From the NCBI GenBank assembly GCA_964541695.1, contig CAZIRB010000010.1, positions 1-37,712 of the forward strand: a DNA stretch of 37,712 bases, in the 5' to 3' direction. Positions within the stretch are counted from its first letter, which is position 1. Every line of letters starts with the position of its first letter. Position numbers and translations under genes: made by a program. The notes under the pieces were generated by a model that was not told the origin of the DNA, made no database searches, and saw only the letters and a list, made by a program, of their open reading frames with translations. The stretch comes from CAZKGE01 sp964541695. Lineage in GTDB: Bacteria > Bacillota > Clostridia > Christensenellales > CAG-138. Positions 15,198 to 23,061 of this stretch are shown here, in pieces.

Positions 15198-15899
15198 ATG
15201 GACACGATCGACCGGGAGCCTTTCGCCCCCGCCAATGCCGGCGCGCGGGTGCTCGACTTTATCCGGGCGGGCATCGGGGACGGAACCTGGAAAAGCGGCG
15301 ACCGCATCCCCACGGAGCAGCAGCTCTGCCGGATGCTCGGCGTCGGCCGCGGTTCCGTGCGCGCGGCCATCCACCAGCTTAGCAGTTTCGGGATTTTAAG
15401 GAGCGTGCGCGGCAGCGGCACGTACGTGTGCGACGGCGCTTTCGGCGGGCCGCCCGAGGCGGTATTCCCAGCGCTGTCGCTGGACCGGAACGACCTTGTC
15501 AGCATGCTGGAGTTCCGCAAAATTTTCGAGGTGGAGACGGCGGGCCTGGCTGCGCAGGGCATCGACATGGACGAGGTAAACAATCTCTTCCGCCTCGCGG
15601 AAGCGATGGAGGGCGCGTCGGCCCAGGGGGAGATTGCGCGCTGCGATGTGGCGTTCCACGCGCAGATTTCGCGGGCGACCCGCAACTTTGCGATCATCAA
15701 GACGTTTGAGGTGCTGAGCGAGACGTACCTTCGGATGATCGAGTATCACGTCGCGCTGTTCGGCGCGAAAGGAATCGCGACGCACAAGCAGCTCGCCGCG
15801 GCCATCGCGACGCGCAACGCGGCGCTGGCCAGGCGGTATATGGCCGAGCACCTCAATATATCGGCGGAGCAGTACGCGCGGGCGGAGGGCTCCGATTAG
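15198..15899 (+). CDS. GntR-family regulator, FadR/FCD subfamily
   Basis: 233 residues. An N-terminal winged helix (about 15-78: Arg-Ile-Pro-Thr-Glu-Gln-Gln-Leu then Gly-Arg-Gly-Ser-Val-Arg-Ala-Ala-Ile) is followed by an all-helical FCD ligand domain. The metal-binding set typical of FCD is visible: Asp150, His154, His196 and His218. Such proteins sense organic acids, often sugar acids. The ATG at 15198 follows GGAGGG at seven bases; the longer reading to 15126 overlaps the promoter region and is rejected. It lies 71 bases upstream of the glycerate kinase gene, which it probably regulates; glycerate or a related hydroxy acid is a reasonable effector guess. Confidence 0.9.
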   Translation: MDTIDREPFAPANAGARVLDFIRAGIGDGTWKSGDRIPTEQQLCRMLGVGRGSVRAAIHQLSSFGILRSVRGSGTYVCDGAFGGPPEAVFPALSLDRNDLVSMLEFRKIFEVETAGLAAQGIDMDEVNNLFRLAEAMEGASAQGEIARCDVAFHAQISRATRNFAIIKTFEVLSETYLRMIEYHVALFGAKGIATHKQLAAAIATRNAALARRYMAEHLNISAEQYARAEGSD

Positions 15900-15970
15900 G
15901 GGCATTAACCCGAGGAGCGGACGGACGGCCGCGGCGGCGCGATACAAACGATCGGGAGGATGGGTGGCGT

Positions 15971-17200
15971 ATGGGGCTTCGCGAGGACGCCGAACGGATC
16001 GTCCGGGCCGCGATCGACAGCGCGCTGCCGGACGCGGCGGTCAAAAACGCGCTGTCCGGGACACGTCTGCCGGAGCGCGTCCATGTCGTCGCCGTGGGCA
16101 AGGCGGCCTGGGGCATGGCCAGAGCGGCGGCCGGCGCGCTGGGCGAGCGGATCGCCGGCGGCGTCGCGATCACAAAATACGGACACGGCAAGGGCGAAAT
16201 CGAGCGGTTTACGGTATTTGAGGCGGGGCACCCGTCGCCGGACGAGAACTCGTTTTTGGCCACCAGGCACGCGATCGCGCTCGTGACCGGCCTTTCGGCG
16301 GACGACGCGGTCGTGTTTTTATTGTCGGGCGGCGGCTCCGCTTTGTTCGAGGCGCCGCTGATCGACGCCGCGGAGCTGGCGGACGTTACGCGGCAGCTCC
16401 TGGCGAGCGGCGCGGACATTGTGGAAATCAACACGGTGCGCAAGCGGCTCTCCGCGGTCAAGGGCGGACGGTTCGCGCAGCTTTGCGCTCCGGCGCGCGT
16501 GGTTTCGATCATTTTGTCGGACATCGTCGGCGACCCGGCGGACATGATCGCCTCGGGGCCCGCGTGCGCGGACCGTTCGACATCGGCCGAGGCGCTCGCG
16601 GTCGTCGAAAAATACCGGCTGCGGCTGAGCGGCGCCGCTCTCGAATTGCTGCAAAAGGAGACGCCGAAACGGCTCGACAACGTCGAGACGCTTGTTATCG
16701 GCAGCGTGCGGCAGCTCTGCGCCTCCGCGGCAAGCGAGGCCGGGAAGCTCGGCTACCGCGCCGCGGTGCTGACGGACAGCCTGACCTGTCAAGCGCGCGA
16801 GGCGGGCAGCTTTCTTGCCGCGATCGCGCGGTATCACGCGGACGCGAAAGAATCCCTGGCGTTTGTCGTGGGCGGGGAGACGGTCGTGCGCGTGACCGGC
16901 CCCGGCCTCGGCGGCCGGAACCAGGAGCTTGCGCTCGCCGCCGCCCGGGGAATTGCGGGGCTTGCCGGTACGGCGGTCATCTCCGTCGGCTCCGACGGGA
17001 CCGACGGCCCGACGGACGCCGCGGGCGGCTATGTCGACGGGGACACCGACCGCGCGCTGAGCCAGCAGGGCGTCGACGTGTGCGGCGCTCTGGAGCGGAA
17101 CGACGCCTATCGCGCGCTCGCGCGCTGCGGCGGGCTGGTCGTGACCGGCCCGACCGGGACGAACGTCAACGACGTGGCGGTGCTGCTGATCCGGCGGTAA
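15971..17200 (+). CDS. Glycerate 2-kinase (MOFRL family)
   Basis: 409 residues, the normal length of type II glycerate kinases, which turn D-glycerate and ATP into 2-phosphoglycerate. The N-terminal DUF4147 domain shows Val-Gly-Lys-Ala-Ala-Trp-Gly-Met, Gly-His-Pro-Ser-Pro-Asp-Glu-Asn and the loop Leu-Ser-Gly-Gly-Gly-Ser-Ala-Leu-Phe. Next come Asn-Thr-Val-Arg-Lys-Arg-Leu-Ser with Lys-Gly-Gly and Ser-Asp-Ile-Val-Gly-Asp. The C-terminal MOFRL domain has Gly-Gly-Glu-Thr, Gly-Gly-Arg-Asn-Gln-Glu, Gly-Ser-Asp-Gly-Thr-Asp-Gly-Pro-Thr-Asp-Ala-Ala-Gly and a final Pro-Thr-Gly-Thr-Asn-Val-Asn-Asp. It is in one transcription unit with the GntR gene. Glycerate could come from uronate or tartronate-type routes. 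Confidence 0.93.
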   Translation: MGLREDAERIVRAAIDSALPDAAVKNALSGTRLPERVHVVAVGKAAWGMARAAAGALGERIAGGVAITKYGHGKGEIERFTVFEAGHPSPDENSFLATRHAIALVTGLSADDAVVFLLSGGGSALFEAPLIDAAELADVTRQLLASGADIVEINTVRKRLSAVKGGRFAQLCAPARVVSIILSDIVGDPADMIASGPACADRSTSAEALAVVEKYRLRLSGAALELLQKETPKRLDNVETLVIGSVRQLCASAASEAGKLGYRAAVLTDSLTCQAREAGSFLAAIARYHADAKESLAFVVGGETVVRVTGPGLGGRNQELALAAARGIAGLAGTAVISVGSDGTDGPTDAAGGYVDGDTDRALSQQGVDVCGALERNDAYRALARCGGLVVTGPTGTNVNDVAVLLIRR

Positions 17201-17486
17201 CGGGCGGGATGCGGTTGCGCGCGGGACGCGGGCGGCGGGGGCATGAACGGGAAGGAACGCCGTCGGCGCGCATACGGCGGCCGGTTTCGAAAGGTTTGCG
17301 GCGGGCGGGCTGCGACAATTGCGCCCGCGACGGATTTTGCCGCGTGCCGTTCAGGGTTAAGAGTTAAGGAAGGGCATGACCGGCCAATGCCGGAAGGAGT
17401 TCAGCGTTAGGAGTGAAAGGCTGCTGTCGGCAAACGCGCTGAGGGCGGAGGGGCATGACCGGCAAATGCCGGAAGGAGGATGCGCG
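17201..17486 (+). repeat. Gap with a duplicated ribosome-binding-site element
   Basis: No gene is supported. A 28-base element, starting GGGCATGACCGGC and ending ATGCCGGAAGGAG, occurs at 17372-17399 and again at 17451-17478 with one mismatch. Each copy has the small hairpin CCGGC/GCCGG directly before AAGGAG. The second copy supplies the ribosome binding site of the GNAT gene; the first leads into an out-of-family reading. Between them lie TTAAGAGTTAAGGAAG- and GTTAGGAGTGAAAGG-like words. Confidence 0.75.
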
Positions 17487-17984
17487 TTGATCGTGCGAAG
17501 GGCGCGGGAGGACGACTGCGAGAGGATCGCGCGGGTCAAGCGCGCGGTCTGGGAGACGACGTACCGCGGCGTCTATCCGGACGAAAAGCTGGACGGTTTC
17601 GACATTCCGGCGCAGGCGGAGAGATTCCGGGCACTGCTTGCCGACCGAAACGCTCAACTGTACGTGGCGGTCGAGCGCGGAGAGATCGTCGGATACATGA
17701 GCTGCGGCGGGCGGGCGCGGGAGCCGTTTTCCGGCATGCAGGAGATCGGGCTTTTATACGTGCTGCGGGAGCACCAGGGGCTGGGCGTCGGGAAGGCGCT
17801 GTTTGAGACGGCGCGCGACGCCATGCGCGAGGCCGGGCACACGGAGTTTATCGTGGCCTGCAACAAATATAACGCCGCCGCCCAAGGCTTCTATTTGGCC
17901 ATGGGCGGCGCGGTCGTTTCGACGGACGCGGACGCGGAGGACCGGTCCGTGCCGCAGGTCTATTTTCGGTTTACCGCGGGCTAA
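17487..17984 (+). CDS. GNAT-family N-acetyltransferase
   Basis: 165 residues with a single GNAT fold. The N-terminal strand Ile-Val-Arg-Arg-Ala-Arg-Glu-Asp-Asp is followed by Thr-Tyr-Arg-Gly-Val-Tyr-Pro, and the acetyl-CoA loop reads Arg-Glu-His-Gln-Gly-Leu-Gly-Val-Gly-Lys-Ala-Leu (the R/Q-x-x-G-x-G/A motif). Late on is Asn-Lys-Tyr-Asn-Ala-Ala-Ala-Gln-Gly-Phe-Tyr. The likely start is TTG at 17487, six bases after AAGGAGGA. An ATG at 17376 would add 37 residues derived from the duplicated element and is rejected. The substrate is unknown; small-molecule amines or a protein N-terminus are possible. Weak stem and T-run after the stop (about 17985-18008). Confidence 0.85.
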   Translation: MIVRRAREDDCERIARVKRAVWETTYRGVYPDEKLDGFDIPAQAERFRALLADRNAQLYVAVERGEIVGYMSCGGRAREPFSGMQEIGLLYVLREHQGLGVGKALFETARDAMREAGHTEFIVACNKYNAAAQGFYLAMGGAVVSTDADAEDRSVPQVYFRFTAG

Positions 17985-18012
17985 GCCGCAAGCCGGTCAG
18001 GATTTTTTATTC

Positions 18013-18190
18013 GATCCCGCCATACAGCAGCGCGAGGTGCTTGCCGGTGTGCGCGCCGGGGCGCCCGGCGTAGGGGCCGGCGTGCTCGCGCCCGGTCAGG
18101 CCTCCCGCCCGATGCCGCTATACAGCAGCGCGAGGTGCTTGCCGATGTGCGCGTCGAGGCGCTCGGCATAGAGGCCGGCGTGTTCGCGCC
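18013..18190. repeat. Imperfect ~80-bp duplication of the uxaE 3' end
   Basis: Bases 18013-18092 match 18111-18190 at an offset of 98 with nine differences in 80, eight of them transitions and with the outer copy more GC-rich. The inner copy is the true 3' end of uxaE (stop at 18096-18098). Read on minus in register, the outer copy still encodes a related tail, with Gly-Lys-His-Leu-Ala-Leu-Leu-Tyr, and its own TAA. Confidence 0.85.
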
Positions 18191-19508
18191 AGAGCCTGTA
18201 AAGGCGCTCCGAGAACAGCGGCGCGCCGGACGCGTCCTTCGCGCCGAGTATCTGCCCGTAGGTGATGTGGATGAGCTGGCGCGCGTCGTTTAGCTCAAAC
18301 AGCCGCGGCAGCTCCGCGTCGGCGAGCGTGCCGAGCGGCGGAATGTTGGCGAGGTTCGTTGTGACGTGGTAGTACTTCGTCGCTTGGGGGAACGCGGACA
18401 GCGCGAACGCGTGCACCTCCCGGTACAGCGCGGGGTCCGCCGCCGCGGCGACGCGCATGGCCTCGAGCCAGTTCGTGCCTGCGGTCTTTATGTGGAAGCG
18501 GCCGCGCGTGTGCTTGCCGATCAGCGCAAACACGGAGAACTTGTCCGAACCGGAGTGGATCGAGAGCTTGTAGTTAAAGTGCCGCGCGATCGCCGCGTGC
18601 ACGGCAAGCTCCGCCTCAAATTGCGCGAGGTCGCCGATGTAATCGACGCCCTTTTGAAACTCGCCGCAAAAGCGCGGCGCGATCGTCGCAAACCTGACGT
18701 TGCGGCGCACGAGCTCGCTCGCCACGAAGTAGTGCTGCGCGGGCGTGGTCGGCGTCATGGTCTCGTCGATGGACAGCTCGAAGTCCGCGGCGCTGCTCTT
18801 GATCAACGTTTCGTAGATGTGCGCGGCGTGGCCGAGCGCAGCCTGATAGATCAACACCGCCCTGCGGAACGTCTCCTCGTCGAATTCGATTCGCTTGCTC
18901 TCGACGCAAAACGTCCTGCCGCAGTACAGCGCCTCGAGCTCCGGGTCGGGACGGTAGGCCGCGTCGACCTCGGCGCGCGTCATCGCGGCAACGTCGTTGC
19001 GGATCTTCTCGCTGCAGTCGAGCGTGACCATCGTGTAGCCCGCGTCGAGCGCGGTTTGGACCTCCGCGTCCGTCTTGAGGTGGTCGCCGTCCGCGCCGAA
19101 CGGCCTGGTAAAATCCTCGCGGAACACCGCAAACGTCGCCGCGTCGAGCACGTCGGAAAACGTGCGGTTTGTCAGCGTCAGCTCGCGGACGGATTGCTGC
19201 GCGAGCACGGGCGAAGCGTCAAAGCGCCCGAACACGCGGATGTGCCCAGGCCCCGCGATGCCGAGCCGGTCGCCCACGCCCACGCTGCGGTCGTTGCCGA
19301 GCATGGGCTTTGGCGCGGTGAACGGGAATAGCTTGCGCAGAAGCGCCGCGTTCTCGTGGACGAGCGGCGCGAGGAACGCGCCGTCGCGATCTTCGCCGAT
19401 AAAGCCGGGGTTTTCGCCCTCGACGAGCAGGAAGTCGGCCGATTCTCCGCGGACCATGGACACGGTTGCGCCGCTCAGCTGGTGCGGGGATTTTTCGTAA
19501 ACTTGCAT
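18096..19508 (-). CDS. uxaE: Tagaturonate epimerase
   Basis: 470 residues. It matches UxaE, the metal-dependent enzyme that interconverts D-tagaturonate and D-fructuronate, linking galacturonate to the fructuronate-mannonate route. Recognised stretches are Gly-Phe-Ile-Gly-Glu-Asp-Arg-Asp-Gly, Thr-Leu-Asp-Cys-Ser-Glu-Lys-Ile, Leu-Ser-Ile-Asp-Glu-Thr, Ser-Ile-His-Ser-Gly-Ser-Asp-Lys-Phe and Lys-Thr-Ala-Gly-Thr-Asn-Trp. The ATG at 19508 follows AAGGAGC; an 18-residue upstream extension is rejected on that basis. It is the last gene of the cupin-uxaC-uxaE unit (90 bases after uxaC). The final codons are duplicated beyond the stop. uxaB, uxuA, uxuB and kdgK are not in the window. Confidence 0.9.
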   Translation of the reverse strand: MQVYEKSPHQLSGATVSMVRGESADFLLVEGENPGFIGEDRDGAFLAPLVHENAALLRKLFPFTAPKPMLGNDRSVGVGDRLGIAGPGHIRVFGRFDASPVLAQQSVRELTLTNRTFSDVLDAATFAVFREDFTRPFGADGDHLKTDAEVQTALDAGYTMVTLDCSEKIRNDVAAMTRAEVDAAYRPDPELEALYCGRTFCVESKRIEFDEETFRRAVLIYQAALGHAAHIYETLIKSSAADFELSIDETMTPTTPAQHYFVASELVRRNVRFATIAPRFCGEFQKGVDYIGDLAQFEAELAVHAAIARHFNYKLSIHSGSDKFSVFALIGKHTRGRFHIKTAGTNWLEAMRVAAAADPALYREVHAFALSAFPQATKYYHVTTNLANIPPLGTLADAELPRLFELNDARQLIHITYGQILGAKDASGAPLFSERLYRLWREHAGLYAERLDAHIGKHLALLYSGIGREA

Positions 19509-19598
19509 AACTAGCTCCTTGCCGCGTTCCAAAACGCACATTTCAAAGTGAGCGGCGGCCATGGATGCACCGCGCCGTCGCGCAAAACATAAAACCGC

Positions 19599-20999
19599 TT
19601 AAATCCCGAAGAACGCCTTGACGTTGCGGTAGCAGACGTTTTCGATGATGTTCCGGAGAGCCGCCTCGTCCGAGAAGTACTCGCCGCGCTCGATCAGCTT
19701 GCCGAAGTAATTGCACAAAAGCCGCCGGTACAGCTCGTGCCGCGGGTAGCTTAGAAAGCTGCGGCTGTCGGTCAGCATGCCCACGGAGAGCGCGATCGGG
19801 TAGAGATTTGCGACGGCCTCAAACTGCCGCTCGATGCCGTAGACCTGGTCGTTGAACCACCACGGCGCGCCGAGCTGCACGTGCCCGCGCGCCGGCCCCT
19901 TGCAAAAGCCCGCGGCGAGCACCGCGTAGGCTTCGATATCGATGCCGTTGAGCGGGTAGAGGATCGTTTTCGGAAGACGGCCCTCGCTGTTCAGCGCGTC
20001 AAGCAGGAGGGAGAGGCTCTCGATGTCCGAGCCGCTGCGCGTGCAGTCGTAGCCGGTGTCCGGCCCGAGCGCGCGGAACATGGCGGCGTTGGCGTTTTTC
20101 AGCGTGCCCACGTGCAGCTGCATCACAAAGCCGTTGCGCTCATACATGCGCGCAAGCTCGAGCAGAAACGCCGTGCGGTATTGGTCGATTTCGGCGGCGG
20201 AGAGGGGCTCGCCCGCGCGCGCCTTAGCTAGGATGCCGTCGACGTCCCGCTCCGTGTAATCGCGCCAATGGAAATACTCGAGCCCGCAGTCGCTGACCGC
20301 GGAGCCGATCGCGGCAAACGCCATAAGCCGCTTCTCAAGCGCCGCGATCAGGTCCCGGAAGCGCCCGATCCTCATGCCCGCCGCGGCCTCGAGCTGCGGC
20401 AGATAGGCGGGGAAGGAAGCCTTCTCGCAGTACATGGCCTTGTCCGGGCGGAACGCCGACACGACCTTGACAGCAAAATCCTTTTCATCGCGCAGCAGGA
20501 CATGGTACCGCAGGTCGTCGACCGGGTCCTCGGTCGTGCTGACGAACTCCACGTTCGAGGCCTCCATAAAATAGCGCGGGCCCATGCGCTTTTCTTGGAT
20601 CAGCTTGCCCGCGCGGCGGTAGACGGACCCGGCGTTTTCGGGGGACAGCGGCTCGTCGATGCCGAAATAGCGGGAAAGCTCGAGCGTGCACCAGACGTAC
20701 AGCGGGTTTCCGATCAATTCCGGGAATATGCCGGCGAACGCGAGAAACTTGTCGCGGTAGCTTGCGGAACCCGTAATCAGCCGCTCGTCGATGCCGAACG
20801 CGCGCATCGCGCGCCACTTGTAGTGGTCGTGCGCGAGCCACATCTCGCCCAGGTCCTCAAACTGTTTGTTTTCGTAGATTTCCTGCGGCAGCAGGTGGCA
20901 GTGGTAGTCTATGATGGGCAGGCGCTCGGCATAGGTGTGGAACAGGCGCCGGCCCGTTTCGTTGGTTAAAAACAGCTCCTCGTCAAATCGGTTGTTCAT
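19599..20999 (-). CDS. uxaC: Glucuronate/galacturonate isomerase
   Basis: 466 residues, the usual size of UxaC, which converts D-glucuronate to fructuronate and D-galacturonate to tagaturonate. Typical segments are the N-terminal Pro-Ile-Ile-Asp-Tyr-His-Cys-His (metal-binding His pair of the amidohydrolase-like barrel), Trp-Leu-Ala-His-Asp-His-Tyr-Lys-Trp-Arg, Ser-Thr-Thr-Glu-Asp-Pro-Val-Asp, Met-Gln-Leu-His-Val-Gly and, near the end, Thr-Asp-Ser-Arg-Ser-Phe-Leu-Ser-Tyr-Pro-Arg-His. The ATG at 20999 follows AAAGGA; a 23-residue extension is rejected. It lies 151 bases downstream of the cupin gene and 90 bases upstream of uxaE, and is controlled with them from the promoter at 21554-21582. Confidence 0.95.
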   Translation of the reverse strand: MNNRFDEELFLTNETGRRLFHTYAERLPIIDYHCHLLPQEIYENKQFEDLGEMWLAHDHYKWRAMRAFGIDERLITGSASYRDKFLAFAGIFPELIGNPLYVWCTLELSRYFGIDEPLSPENAGSVYRRAGKLIQEKRMGPRYFMEASNVEFVSTTEDPVDDLRYHVLLRDEKDFAVKVVSAFRPDKAMYCEKASFPAYLPQLEAAAGMRIGRFRDLIAALEKRLMAFAAIGSAVSDCGLEYFHWRDYTERDVDGILAKARAGEPLSAAEIDQYRTAFLLELARMYERNGFVMQLHVGTLKNANAAMFRALGPDTGYDCTRSGSDIESLSLLLDALNSEGRLPKTILYPLNGIDIEAYAVLAAGFCKGPARGHVQLGAPWWFNDQVYGIERQFEAVANLYPIALSVGMLTDSRSFLSYPRHELYRRLLCNYFGKLIERGEYFSDEAALRNIIENVCYRNVKAFFGI

Positions 21000-21150
21000 G
21001 TCAAGCGGTCCTTTCTGGTCTGGGGAAAAGCGCGCCGTTTTTGCGCGGGTCGTGCTTCGTATTCGCACCGGCCCACGCGGCGCGTCGGCTGCGCCGCCGA
21101 AAAGCCAGCGCGGCGTGCTGCCGCTTGCGGCGCCGCTTTGTCGGTCGGCC

Positions 21151-21501
21151 TTAATGATACAGGATCAGCGCGATGAATTCGAGCGGCTCCGCGCCCGTGT
21201 TGCGCAGGCAGTGGCCCTCGCCGTCGGCCGTGAACGTCACGTCGCCGGCGGACACGTGCCGCAGCGTGCCGTTGTCGTTGAACTCGCCCTCGCCGCTGTA
21301 AATATAGTAGGTCTCGGACTCGCCGCTGTGCACGTGGTAGCCGATGCCTGCGCCCGGCAGGATCGTCGTGTGCGCGAATACGCGGCCCTTGCCGTACAGT
21401 TCGTCCGGGCCGTTGAGCAGGCTGCGGATGAGGATCGTGCCCTCGCCGCCGAGGTGGTTCGTTTTCGTCTGGACAAGCTTTTCTTCGCTGGTTCGGATCA
21501 T
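21151..21501 (-). CDS. Cupin-fold protein of the uronate operon
   Basis: 116 residues forming one cupin_2 barrel. Motif 1 is Gly-Tyr-His-Val-His-Ser-Gly-Glu-Ser-Glu-Thr-Tyr-Tyr-Ile with the usual His-x-His and Glu metal ligands; motif 2 ends Ala-Asp-Gly-Glu-Gly-His-Cys-Leu-Arg-Asn with the fourth ligand His. Size and setting recall KdgF-like cupins of pectin/uronate breakdown, but a mutarotase or isomerase role for another intermediate is possible. The ATG at 21501 follows GGGAGGG; the longer reading to 21600 crosses the promoter and operator and is rejected. It is the first gene of the unit with uxaC and uxaE. Confidence 0.8.
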   Translation of the reverse strand: MIRTSEEKLVQTKTNHLGGEGTILIRSLLNGPDELYGKGRVFAHTTILPGAGIGYHVHSGESETYYIYSGEGEFNDNGTLRHVSAGDVTFTADGEGHCLRNTGAEPLEFIALILYH

Positions 21502-21533
21502 CGTTTCGCCCTCCCAATCCATTCCGTTATGAA

Positions 21534-21549
21534 ATCGGTTGCAACCGAT
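21534..21549. promoter_or_regulatory. LacI-type operator of the uronate operon
   Basis: Perfect 16-bp palindrome ATCGGTTGCAACCGAT with the central TTGCAA typical of LacI-family sites. It begins four bases downstream of the minus-strand -10 box, a repressing position. The LacI gene lies divergent, about 250 bases away. A close variant occurs at 23046-23061. Confidence 0.85.
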
Positions 21550-21553
21550 ACCT

Positions 21554-21582
21554 ATTGTACAAACCGCGCTCCGCGTTGTCAA
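21554..21582 (-). promoter_or_regulatory. Promoter of the cupin-uxaC-uxaE operon
   Basis: Minus-strand TTGACA (complement at 21577-21582), 17-base spacer, TACAAT (complement at 21554-21559). Close to consensus. Confidence 0.85.
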
Positions 21583-21731
21583 GGCGGCGGCCGCCGGCAT
21601 TCAGCGGGATTTTACGCACAGGCGGGCGAACTTGCGCCGGCCGGACCGAACGGCCGGTTGCGGTTGCGGCGGGAGACGCGGCGCGCCGCGGCCAAATTGC
21701 CGCAGGCAGGGTCGGTTTCGATTGCAAAAAC

Positions 21732-21760
21732 TTGACACGGGTTTGCAACTATACTAAGAT
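21732..21760 (+). promoter_or_regulatory. Promoter of the LacI-family gene
   Basis: TTGACA (21732-21737), 17 bases, TAAGAT (21755-21760). An overlapping TATACT (21750-21755) is too close for that -35. A TTGCAA half-site-like word sits at 21744-21749 in the spacer, so weak autoregulation is possible. Confidence 0.6.
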
Positions 21761-21804
21761 AAATTGCAGAAAACGCTGCGGCACAGGGGGCAGACGAAAC
21801 GGGA

Positions 21805-22809
21805 ATGGGGAAAAGAAACGGGATGACGATCTATGATATTGCGTCCGCGCTGGGCGTATCGGCGAGCACGGTTTCCCGCGTGATCAACAACAAGAGCGGC
21901 GTGCATCGGGAGACGCGCAAGAAGGTGCTGCGCTACCTCAACGAGCACCATTTTTCGCCGAACGAGACCGCGCGCGGCCTCGTCAACCAGGCTTCCGGCA
22001 TCATCGGCATATTGGTTTCGGACATGCGCATCACGCACCACACCGAGGGCGTGTATTATATGGAGCGGGAGTTCGTCAAGCTCGGCTACTGCTGCATCAT
22101 CATGAACACCGGCCCCGCGGAGGAGGAGAAGGCCGCCTACGTCCGCATCCTCAGCCAGCGCCGCGTGGAGGCGGCCGTGCTGATCGGCTCCACGTTCCAG
22201 TCGGACCTGGTCAAGCGCGCGATTCAGGAGTACCTGCCGGCCACGCCGATCATCATCGCCAACGGCTGCCTCGACCTGCCGAACGTGTACGGCATCATCG
22301 CCGACGAGCAGAACGGCGTGAGCAACTGCGTCAAGCTCCTCGCCGACAGGGGCAAGCGGAAGCTTGCGTTCGTCGTGGACCGCTATACGCCGAGCAACTC
22401 GCTCAAGCAGCTCGGCTTTGAGACCGGCGCGCGGCAGTGGTGCCCCGGCGCGGAATTCGTCATCTGGCCGAGCGAGAGCGGCCAGCAGGGCGCCTGCGAC
22501 GCGACGAAGGCGCTGATGAGCGCGCATCCGGACGTCGACGGCATCGTATACGCGGTCGACCTTCTTGCCATCGGCGGGCTGCGCGCGCTGCGCGAGCTGC
22601 ACATCGACGTGCCTGGCCGCGTCGCGGTGATCGGCGTCGACAACTCCGTCTACGCCGAGACGAGCGTGCCGCCGCTGACCTCGCTCGACAACAAACTCCT
22701 CGACCTGAGCGTCATCGCCGCGCGCAACCTCATCGACGTCATCCAAAATAAGCCCATCACGAAGAATATCATGATCATCTCGAGCATCGTCGAGCGCGAG
22801 ACCACGTAA
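21805..22809 (+). CDS. LacI-family transcriptional regulator
   Basis: 334 residues. The N-terminal helix-turn-helix is Thr-Ile-Tyr-Asp-Ile-Ala-Ser-Ala-Leu-Gly-Val-Ser-Ala-Ser-Thr-Val-Ser-Arg-Val-Ile (8-27), with hinge-helix residues up to about 62. A periplasmic-binding-type sugar domain follows (from Gly-Ile-Ile-Gly-Ile-Leu-Val-Ser at about 65), with Gly-Val-Asp-Asn-Ser near residue 273 as in the family's GxDN motif. The start could be ATG 21805 or ATG 21823, as the ribosome binding site is weak. It stands between two operons that carry matching palindromes at their promoters and is followed by its own terminator. A uronate or a pathway intermediate is the likely inducer, by inference. Confidence 0.93.
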   Translation: MGKRNGMTIYDIASALGVSASTVSRVINNKSGVHRETRKKVLRYLNEHHFSPNETARGLVNQASGIIGILVSDMRITHHTEGVYYMEREFVKLGYCCIIMNTGPAEEEKAAYVRILSQRRVEAAVLIGSTFQSDLVKRAIQEYLPATPIIIANGCLDLPNVYGIIADEQNGVSNCVKLLADRGKRKLAFVVDRYTPSNSLKQLGFETGARQWCPGAEFVIWPSESGQQGACDATKALMSAHPDVDGIVYAVDLLAIGGLRALRELHIDVPGRVAVIGVDNSVYAETSVPPLTSLDNKLLDLSVIAARNLIDVIQNKPITKNIMIISSIVERETT

Positions 22810-22946
22810 CGCGCGGGCGCGCTGTCCGAACACACGGAGATTCGAAAGTGCGCCGCGGCGCGGCCGTTGTTCGCCTCGTTTGCTTTGTTGGGGAACGATT
22901 GCAGAAATAGACTGATTCTTTCCGGCGAGTTTTAGCGTTTGCGCTG

Positions 22947-22973
22947 GGCCCGGGCCATTTGCCCGGGCCTTTT
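22947..22973 (+). terminator. Intrinsic terminator after the LacI gene
   Basis: Perfect 9-bp stem GGCCCGGGC (22947-22955) with GCCCGGGCC (22961-22969), five-base loop CATTT, followed by TTTT. Confidence 0.8.
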
Positions 22974-23006
22974 CCCGTAATTCTTCATAAAATCGGGCAA
23001 ATATGA

Positions 23007-23035
23007 TTGACATGCGCTTGCTTGCATGCTATCAT
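23007..23035 (+). promoter_or_regulatory. Promoter of the cyclase-iorAB-acd operon
   Basis: TTGACA (23007-23012), 17-base spacer, TATCAT (23030-23035); about 180 bases upstream of the cyclase start. Confidence 0.8.
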
Positions 23036-23045
23036 TTGTTTCGCA

Positions 23046-23061
23046 ATCGATTTCAATCGAC
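23046..23061. promoter_or_regulatory. LacI-type operator of the cyclase-ior operon
   Basis: ATCGATTTCAATCGAC matches the uronate-operon palindrome ATCGGTTGCAACCGAT at 12 of 16 positions, including ATCG, TT, CAA and CGA. It lies 10 bases downstream of the -10 box, a repressor position. Confidence 0.7.

Noticed and set aside
14474..15700. A 408-residue minus-strand frame across the MerR and GntR genes
   Set aside because: It spans two real genes and their promoter, with biased composition and no motif.
17376..17486. Longer GNAT start at the ATG at 17376
   Set aside because: The extra 37 residues come from the duplicated hairpin/ribosome-binding element and fall outside the family; TTG at 17487 has a proper AAGGAGGA.
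21754..23013. A 419-residue minus-strand frame opposite the LacI gene
   Set aside because: Antisense shadow; it also crosses the LacI promoter and terminator.
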